NCBI GenBank assembly: GCA_007745635.1
Contig: CP036272.1
Coordinates: 883,532 to 947,531 of the forward strand
Source of the DNA: Stieleria bergensis
Lineage (GTDB): Bacteria > Planctomycetota > Planctomycetia > Pirellulales > Pirellulaceae
DNA: 64,000 nucleotides
Direction of reading: 5' to 3'
How positions within the stretch are numbered: the stretch's first letter is position 1; every line of letters begins with the position of its first letter. The notes beneath the pieces were generated by a model, which saw only the letters and a program-made list of their open reading frames with translations, ran no database searches and was not told the DNA's origin. The position numbers and the translations under genes were made by a program. This document shows positions 54,532-61,253 of this stretch, piece by piece.

Positions 54532-56142
54532 TTAGATGGTCGAATCGGACTCGGGGGGATGAGAGGATCGGTCGACTGCCTTGGCCAGGTCATTGATGCC
54601 TTCGATGGGGTCGACTTTGGCTTCCTCTGTGGTTGCCGGGCGGTTATCGATGTGATCGGCCAGCACATTGATCCCGTCAAGAGATTCGCTGCTGGAGTTG
54701 CGTCGCAATTTGCGAGAGCGTTTGTGTTCATTGCCCGCGCGATACATCAGGAAGGCCGCCACTGAGATGCCTAGCGCAATGCAGCCCGCGATCATCAATA
54801 GCAACGGCGGTTCGTTGCCCTTGTCAGCATCGTTTGCCGATGATTCGCTGGCCGTTTTTTGCGAGTCGTCCATCGTTGCGGTGACACGTCCAATCACAGC
54901 GGCCGCCATCTGAGGTCCGGCGGCTGATTGATAGGGAATCCGTTTGATCAGACGTCCCGTGGCAGCAAAGAGCCCGTCTGGGTTGTGGGGGGATTGACTG
55001 CGATCCCAAGAGCCATCGGCGTCTAAGCCACTTGCCAGACTCGCGGGCAGTTCTGGGGTCAGCAGCATGAGCGGTCGATTGCCGCCATCGGAGGGCAGCA
55101 TCCAGATTTCCCAGTAGTTTTCGATCCCCAGACCATTGCGTTTAGCAGGGATGCGTCGAGCACGCCCGATTCCGCCTTCAAGTCGAATGGGTTGGCCTTG
55201 ATAGGTTGCCGATTGGTGCATCAGTTGAACAGTGCCAACAATGTCTCCTTGATCGCCCGGAAGTGTCCCCGCTTGTGAAAGTTGCAGATAAAAGGCGTCC
55301 GAGTCGGCGCCGGTCCAAACCGTGCCATCCTTGACTCGGCGCAGAGCAGCGGAGTCTAACGCCTTCATCATTGGCTCGATCCACCACTGGTTGTCTCGCC
55401 AGTAGGTCGTGTCGTTGACGGTCGAGTCGGGGGAAGCGTCAGATGCAGTGGTCGTTTCCGAGTTCTCTGTTTGGTCGACCGAAGCAGGGCGCTGGGCGAT
55501 CGCCTGCGAGATCTTGTCCCTCTTTTTGGAGGTGTCGTCTTCAGTGAGGTCGTCTAGCAGGGCGAGCGAACGCTGTATTTGGTCTTCGTTGAGTCCCTGC
55601 CACGGGCCAAGTTGTGAGCTCGATCGCAACGCTTGCTGTTGAAGGTCAACGAGTCCCTGGATCCAAGCCTTTTGCAGTTCGACCGGTAGCGACTCGATCC
55701 AGTTGGTGGCCTCCGGCCACTGAGGTTGGGAGCGGTTGGTATGGTTCGGCTGATCTGAAGTGGCTGGGGGCGTCTGTTGCCCAGTGGATGTTGCTGGATC
55801 TGAATTCGCAACCGGTGTGGCTTGAGCGACCTTGGTGACTGTCCCTGTTTGATTTGTGTTTGATTGGCTGACGGGGATTTCCACCCAGTTGGATTGATCG
55901 GAGCCAAAGAAGGTTTGGTAAATTGCCGGGTCACCGGCCTCCCGCATGACCAGCAAAACCAGAGCCAGTGCGATCATCATTCGAATCACTCGCCGTGTCG
56001 CTCCGCCGCCGTTTAGCAGGCCGGCCAAGATTCCGGTCGATGATTTGGCCTTAGGTGCAGAGCGACGTTTGCTGGGTCGGCCTGAGTCCTGGTCGTTAGA
56101 GGGGTACAGGCTGGTGCGGCCAAACTGAGATGGGATGCGCAT
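54532..56142 (-). CDS. Membrane-anchored extracytoplasmic protein, unknown partner
   Basis: This 536-residue protein has a basic cytoplasmic N-terminus (about 1-52), a membrane helix (about 53-68), a large extracytoplasmic region with Thr/Ser/Gln-rich linkers (about 90-270), a folded WW/IWMLPSDGG-containing part, and a second helix (about 446-465, LLLMIAGCIALGISVAAFLMY). The C-terminal 70 residues are polar and acidic. No family was recognised. It is the upstream member of the two-gene unit with the 475-residue protein. Confidence 0.65.
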   Translation of the reverse strand: MRIPSQFGRTSLYPSNDQDSGRPSKRRSAPKAKSSTGILAGLLNGGGATRRVIRMMIALALVLLVMREAGDPAIYQTFFGSDQSNWVEIPVSQSNTNQTGTVTKVAQATPVANSDPATSTGQQTPPATSDQPNHTNRSQPQWPEATNWIESLPVELQKAWIQGLVDLQQQALRSSSQLGPWQGLNEDQIQRSLALLDDLTEDDTSKKRDKISQAIAQRPASVDQTENSETTTASDASPDSTVNDTTYWRDNQWWIEPMMKALDSAALRRVKDGTVWTGADSDAFYLQLSQAGTLPGDQGDIVGTVQLMHQSATYQGQPIRLEGGIGRARRIPAKRNGLGIENYWEIWMLPSDGGNRPLMLLTPELPASLASGLDADGSWDRSQSPHNPDGLFAATGRLIKRIPYQSAAGPQMAAAVIGRVTATMDDSQKTASESSANDADKGNEPPLLLMIAGCIALGISVAAFLMYRAGNEHKRSRKLRRNSSSESLDGINVLADHIDNRPATTEEAKVDPIEGINDLAKAVDRSSHPPESDSTI

Positions 56143-56708
56143 TGACGAAATCCTGTAGGTGGCAGCGGGAAGTTCTATCGGGTGGTCTGACGACGGTTTT
56201 CTTGGCAGATCAGGGTGATCGAGCGGGTACGCCAGGATTTTGGGGGCGTTTGGAATGCGTCGCGAATCGCATGCTGATTCACACTGGCGAATTCTTGTTC
56301 GATGGGGCGAATTCTAGCCCCGTGATTCTCTAGCATTTCGCTACCCGTGCGCTACAATTGAGGGTAGCTGAGTTAGGTTGGTGTTTGGCGGCGAATCGTC
56401 TTGGAGTGTTTTTCTCTCGAGCGAACGATTTGGCTTGACCAAACAAGGCGATTCGGCGAACAAAGATCGACCCGTTCGGGTAGGATTGAGTAGGGCGGAT
56501 GATGATCAGGATTTCCGGTGCTGAAAAACGCAGTGGCGATTCTGTGACGCAAGTCAGGAACTTTGTTTGACGGCAGGCTGTTTGTCGTCGTAAAGTACCC
56601 AATCTTGCTCGAATGATGTATTATGCAGCCTTGACTTAAGTTCTGCGACCTTTGTGCCAGTTTTTTGACTGGTCAGTTAGCTTATCCCTCTCTTCCCTTC
56701 GTTGCAGT
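56143..56708. other. Divergent 565 bp intergenic region
   Basis: This region holds promoters for the minus-strand pair and the plus-strand TPR genes. An imperfect inverted repeat GCTACCC/GGGTAGC occurs around 56341-56369. No gene or named regulatory motif recognised. Confidence 0.4.
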
Positions 56709-59700
56709 ATGACGGATTTCACACGGCTTCATTGTCCGCAACACACTGGTGTTGGCCGGAAACCACTCCTTGGGCTCCTCTTTGGTGGAGTTCAGCCAAT
56801 TGCTCTGATCGCGGTGATGATCGCCAGTTCGGGCATGGTGTCTAGCAGTCTGCGCTCTCACGCTGGCGAGCCTGCTCAGCGTTTCATGGGCCAATTACGC
56901 AATACCGGTTACTTTAACACCGCTCTGACTTACTTGGACCGGTTGGGCGATTATCCGGGCGTGGATCCAGACTTCGTGAGTGCCAAAGAGCTTGAGCGAG
57001 CGAACATTTTCTTCGACATGGCGGTTGCAGCACGCAGTTCTGCGCCTCGAAACGAAGCCTTGGCGAACGCTGAAACAGCACTGAGCGAATTTTTGGGCAA
57101 GGGCGATCACCCGCGTCAAAGCGAAGCCCGTCTGCAGTTGGGCAAGCTGCAAATGCTGCGTGCCTCTCAGTTGCTGGCAGGTGAACCCTCCGCTGAAGAC
57201 AAAGTCTCTGCACGCGAAAGTTATCTGAACTCTGCCAAAACCTACGATAGCGTTGTTGCTAGCTTGCGTCCCAAGCTAGAGGCCATGCGAGGGGCGAACA
57301 TTAACACTCAGCAGGAGCCAGAAAAGGCTCGGTTGCGTGAACAGTACCGCTTCGAATACATGAATTCACAATACTTGGCCGCTGATGCCTTGAAGCTAGC
57401 GGCGAAAACCTTTGATGATCCAGCCAAGGAGGGAAAGGCGCAGTTAGATGATGCCTTGGCTCGCTTCGAGAATGTCAACAAAAAGTACGGCATGTATCCC
57501 GTGGGAGCCAACGCACACGTGCCCATGGGCGAAGTCTACGAGTTGATGGGCGACTCTGGAAAGGCTGTCGATCAGTATTTGAAAATGTTGGAAGAAGCAG
57601 AAGTCGACGCACTTCGCGAATCCAAGTATCTGGCCTCCGCTGGCATCTCACGCATGAAGCTGCAAGAGGACCCCAAAAAATATCAAGAAGCGATTGATCG
57701 AGTCAGCGGATTCATTCGCGGCATTCGGCTTAATGAACGTGGTTTGCCAGCGGTTCAAAAGTTTCGGGTGGATGTCGCCAAGGCTTATATCGCCAAGTCA
57801 AAAGATGAGAGCTTGAAGAAAGGCGAGATCTCGCGAGCGAAGTCACAGGCTCGTGAATTGCTGCGAGATGCATCGAGTGTTCCAGGACCTCACATTGATG
57901 ACGCCAAAGCGATGCTGGCTGACTTGGGCATCGAAACCGAGGCTGAAGCTTTGCCCAGTGCGGAGCCACCAGAGAATTTCGACGATGGCTTGGCCAAGGC
58001 AGAAACAATCTTCACAACCATTGATGGCTTGCAAGATGCCGTCAAGTTGATGAAGGAGCAAGACGCTGAAGGGAATAAGCAGCAGATCACTGATCTCGAA
58101 AAGAAAATTGGTGACTCGTATGTTGTCGCGATTGAGAACTTGCGCATGGCTTTGTCGATGATCCGTACCGACACGGACGTGCAATCGATCAATAAAGCGC
58201 GTCACTTGCTGAGCTATGGATTGTTCCAAGTCAAACGCTATCGAGATGCCGTCGTCGTGGGAAGTTTTCTCTCGCGGGCGGCTCCCGGGACAGATGTCGG
58301 TCTCAAGGGCGGTTTGATGGCCCTGCAGAGCATCCAAAACTTGCTCGGCGAAGTGCCTTCTGATTCCAATGCGGGTTTGCTAAAGCAGCTGGAGACGCTT
58401 GGCAATTATCTGGCCAAAACCTGGCCCGACGATCCCAACGCCTTGCGGGCTCAAGGCCTGCAGGTCCAGTTGATGCTGGAAAAGGACGATTTTCCAGCCG
58501 CTGAAGCGTTGGTCATGAACATGGATGCCGGCAACGAACGCGGCCGTTTTAAACGCCTGCTGGGAATGCTGTATTGGAACGAGTCGATCGGGAAGCGTCG
58601 TGACGGGGATGCCGAAGCGGCAGACAAACTGATCGAAAAATCGAAAGCCATGCTGACTGAGGGATTGGCGGAATACAAAAGCAGCTTGCAGCCAGCTCAG
58701 GTGGTTCAAGCCGGTTCGACGTTGGCACGTTTGCTTGTCATGCGTAAGGACTACAACAAAGCCTTAGAGGTTTTGGACAATGAAACCTATGGGCCGTTGA
58801 CGTTGCTAGAAGGCATGGACGAGCAAGATCCGGCCGCCGCAGGCAACATTTACATGGCCGTCTTCAAATCATTGGTTGGCAAGATGCTTGCTGATCCAGA
58901 TCCGAGTCAGTATTTGGATCGCATGGAATCGACGATGGAAAAACTGCAGGAGGTCTACAACGCACCTGAATCACAGGCTCGTCTGGCGTCCACGTATCGC
59001 TCGATTGCCCAGGACTTTAGTGAGCAACTTGATGCCGCGTCCGCAGCCCGTAAGGCGACTCTTGTCACCGTTTTCCGGACACTGTTAGATCGTGTTCGCA
59101 AGGCGACTTCAAACCCAGCGACGCTGCGGTGGGCTGGTGAGACACAGTTGAATCTAGGTGTCTCCTTGATGGGGCCAGGTGAGATGGTCGCCACTGGCGA
59201 AGCGGCGAAGCTGATCGGCCAAGCCAGTGAAGCGCTTAAAGGGATGGATGATCAGAGCGTCGCGACTCGGTATCAGCTCGGTCGAGCCTATCGGTTGACT
59301 GGCAAGTGGAAGGATGCCTTGGATACCTATGACGAGATTCTTAAGGAAAAGCCATCCACCTTAGAGGTTCAGATCGAAGCGGCGCGGACTTACTATGGCT
59401 GGGGGATGGATCTGAAAAAGACCAATCCAAAGTTCGCCGCGGGAGCGTTCACTGCTTCGCTCGGGCAGACCAACAAAAAGCGAGAGTCGGTTTGGGGCTG
59501 GCAAAAAATCAGTCAGCGAACCTCTCAGCAGATGAGTCAAAGTGAGACCTTGGAGAAGGCGTTTTATGACTCCCGATACCATGTCTTTGCGTGTCTGTAC
59601 CAAATGGGCGTTTGTAGGAAAAGCACCAAGGAAATCAAGCAAGCGAAAGATCTGATTCTGAACCTTGCCAGCCGACGCCCGGAACTGGGCGGGCCGCAGC

Positions 59701-59777
59701 AGAAAGCGAAATACGACGCACTGCTCAAAGCTTGTCAGAAAGAACTCAAGGAGCAACCGGTTGGTTTGCCAAAGTAA
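56709..59777 (+). CDS. Large TPR protein with N-terminal membrane helix
   Basis: The ATG at 56709 gives 1022 residues (a TTG at 56652 would add 19). A hydrophobic segment (about 31-49) is a signal or anchor. The rest is almost entirely helical, with Ala/Leu/Lys-rich TPR-like pairs such as ALTYLDRLGDYP, AVDQYLKMLEEAE and WKDALDTYDEILKEKPS. Several Lys-rich segments lie near 240-290. It is followed after 111 bp by a second TPR gene and they likely form one unit. TPR arrays mediate protein-protein contacts; the partner is unknown. Confidence 0.78.
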   Translation: MTDFTRLHCPQHTGVGRKPLLGLLFGGVQPIALIAVMIASSGMVSSSLRSHAGEPAQRFMGQLRNTGYFNTALTYLDRLGDYPGVDPDFVSAKELERANIFFDMAVAARSSAPRNEALANAETALSEFLGKGDHPRQSEARLQLGKLQMLRASQLLAGEPSAEDKVSARESYLNSAKTYDSVVASLRPKLEAMRGANINTQQEPEKARLREQYRFEYMNSQYLAADALKLAAKTFDDPAKEGKAQLDDALARFENVNKKYGMYPVGANAHVPMGEVYELMGDSGKAVDQYLKMLEEAEVDALRESKYLASAGISRMKLQEDPKKYQEAIDRVSGFIRGIRLNERGLPAVQKFRVDVAKAYIAKSKDESLKKGEISRAKSQARELLRDASSVPGPHIDDAKAMLADLGIETEAEALPSAEPPENFDDGLAKAETIFTTIDGLQDAVKLMKEQDAEGNKQQITDLEKKIGDSYVVAIENLRMALSMIRTDTDVQSINKARHLLSYGLFQVKRYRDAVVVGSFLSRAAPGTDVGLKGGLMALQSIQNLLGEVPSDSNAGLLKQLETLGNYLAKTWPDDPNALRAQGLQVQLMLEKDDFPAAEALVMNMDAGNERGRFKRLLGMLYWNESIGKRRDGDAEAADKLIEKSKAMLTEGLAEYKSSLQPAQVVQAGSTLARLLVMRKDYNKALEVLDNETYGPLTLLEGMDEQDPAAAGNIYMAVFKSLVGKMLADPDPSQYLDRMESTMEKLQEVYNAPESQARLASTYRSIAQDFSEQLDAASAARKATLVTVFRTLLDRVRKATSNPATLRWAGETQLNLGVSLMGPGEMVATGEAAKLIGQASEALKGMDDQSVATRYQLGRAYRLTGKWKDALDTYDEILKEKPSTLEVQIEAARTYYGWGMDLKKTNPKFAAGAFTASLGQTNKKRESVWGWQKISQRTSQQMSQSETLEKAFYDSRYHVFACLYQMGVCRKSTKEIKQAKDLILNLASRRPELGGPQQKAKYDALLKACQKELKEQPVGLPK

Positions 59778-59795
59778 CGGCAATTGGCCCTGATG

Positions 59796-59824
59796 GGTGA
59801 GCGGCTCGGTTCGAGCTGCTCGCC
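59796..59824 (+). other. 13 bp hairpin between two TPR genes
   Basis: GGTGAGCGGCTCG (59796-59808) pairs with CGAGCTGCTCGCC (59812-59824) if two G-U pairs are allowed, with a three-base loop. No T-tract follows. Its position between two co-directional genes suggests RNA processing, partial termination or mRNA stabilisation. Confidence 0.6.
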
Positions 59825-59888
59825 TTGAACGCCTCGAGTTTGATGAAACCCCTATCACCTTCTCTCTGTTTACCATTACGATCGATCC

Positions 59889-60932
59889 ATGAAGATGCCT
59901 GCAATGCGACTGCTAGCCCCCTCACTTTGCACCTTGTTCACGCTGTGCCTCTGCGTCCAGGAAGCTTCGGCGCAGGTCGATTCCATTTATGAGTACGGTG
60001 TCGCTTCTGCGACGCGTGGCTCGCTCGAAGGAATTTCGAAGGATGGCGTGGCCGTTAAGGTTGGCGGGAATACCAAGAACATCCCATCCAGCAAGATTCG
60101 TAAAATCAATTTCGGTGGCGATCCTGCTGGGCTGACACGAGCTCGCGATTTGTATGCCGACGGGCAATACGAGAACGCGCTGAAGGAGCTTGAGGAAGTC
60201 GACAAGGGCAAAGATTATCGTGAGGTGATCAATGTCGATCTGGCGTTTTATACGTTTGCATCAAATGCCAACCTCGCTCTCGCCGGTCGCCAAAGTCGAG
60301 AAACGGTTGCCGGACAGGGAATCAAGCTGGTTACCGCGAATCCTGATTCGTTCCACTTTTATGCCATGGCGCGGCTGTTGGGTGACCTGGCTCTTTCGAT
60401 CAAGAACTATGACGCGGCAAATAAGTACTACGGCGCGCTACGGAATGCAGCTGCAATCGAAACGAAGATGCTTGGCGAGTACCTGGTGGCTGTCGTGACG
60501 ATGGAGAAGGGTGACAATGACGCGGCGATCGCAATGCTGGATAAAGTGGCTGCCGTGAAGGTCCAGTCCACTGAGGGGCTGCGTTTAAAGAATCTTGCCA
60601 AAGCCGCTAGTGCGGTCGCGATGTCTCGATCTGGAAAGGGTGCCGAAGGCTTGAAGCTGGCCAGCGAATTGATTGGTGAGCTCAATCAAACCGATATCGA
60701 AATGAGTGCCAAGGTCTACAACGCTCAAGGCGCTAGCTATGAAGCCAATGGTGATCTTGAGGGAGCGATCCTCGCCTACTTGCACACGCACTTGATGTAC
60801 TCTGGCCAGACCGATGCACACATTGTGGCCTTGAAGCGTCTTGTCGAACTGTGGCCAAAGGTTGGTCACCCGGAGCGAGCTGCCGCCGCTCGCCAAGAGT
60901 TGCAGCAGCGTTATCCTGGTGCCGCTTCCTGA
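59889..60932 (+). CDS. Exported TPR protein
   Basis: This 347-residue protein has a signal peptide (about 7-28, cleavage near ASA-QVD). A short strand-rich segment (GVASATRGSLEGISKDGVAVKVG, about 35-75) precedes the TPR region (about 85-340), with pairs such as ARDLYADGQYENALKELEEV and ANKYYGALRNAA. It lies downstream of the 1022-residue TPR gene and ends before a strong intrinsic terminator. In other planctomycetes similar TPR pairs precede MotA/TolQ-ExbD-type genes; none follow here. Confidence 0.82.
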   Translation: MKMPAMRLLAPSLCTLFTLCLCVQEASAQVDSIYEYGVASATRGSLEGISKDGVAVKVGGNTKNIPSSKIRKINFGGDPAGLTRARDLYADGQYENALKELEEVDKGKDYREVINVDLAFYTFASNANLALAGRQSRETVAGQGIKLVTANPDSFHFYAMARLLGDLALSIKNYDAANKYYGALRNAAAIETKMLGEYLVAVVTMEKGDNDAAIAMLDKVAAVKVQSTEGLRLKNLAKAASAVAMSRSGKGAEGLKLASELIGELNQTDIEMSAKVYNAQGASYEANGDLEGAILAYLHTHLMYSGQTDAHIVALKRLVELWPKVGHPERAAAARQELQQRYPGAAS

Positions 60933-60959
60933 GCCATCAGTTGATTCCCGTTGAAATCG

Positions 60960-60988
60960 AAAAAGCCGGCCCGTGTGCCGGCTTTTTT
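60960..60988 (+). terminator. Intrinsic terminator after the TPR genes
   Basis: AAAAAGCCGGC (60960-60970) pairs with GCCGGCTTTTTT (60977-60988) around a CCGTGT loop. The stem is GC-rich and followed by a T-run, 28 bases after the stop codon. Confidence 0.97.
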
Positions 60989-61253
60989 AATGGACTGTCA
61001 CATGGTGCTCGCGTTTCTACCAAGGGTCGCCAAGCGGGTTCGCAGACAGGTTGTGGAGAGGGCGTTTGCTCGCTGATGTGTTTGTCTGTTCGCGCACTGG
61101 CTGAGCGCGTACTGGCTGAGCAGGATCCTGCCTGGCGAGAATCAATTTGGATGATCTGAAAAATCGGGTGCAGGTGCTTGCATCGTCCAGTTGCGGTATC
61201 ATGCTGAACCTAGAGCAACTTCTGTTTCCCGACTCTCTTATTGATTTAACACC
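60989..61253. other. Upstream region of the propeller/amidohydrolase gene
   Basis: This holds the promoter of the 61254 gene. A short direct repeat GCGCACTGGCTGAGCGCGTACTGGCTGAGC occurs near 61092-61121. No gene seen. Confidence 0.4.

Noticed and set aside
54483-54731. N-terminal extension of the 475-residue protein
   Set aside because: It reads through the neighbouring gene in another frame; a proper signal anchor begins at ATG 54482.
59796-59824. tRNA T-arm suggested by GGTTCGAG
   Set aside because: No acceptor stem, anticodon arm or CCA-adjacent pairing; it is a simple hairpin. No tRNA was found in the window.
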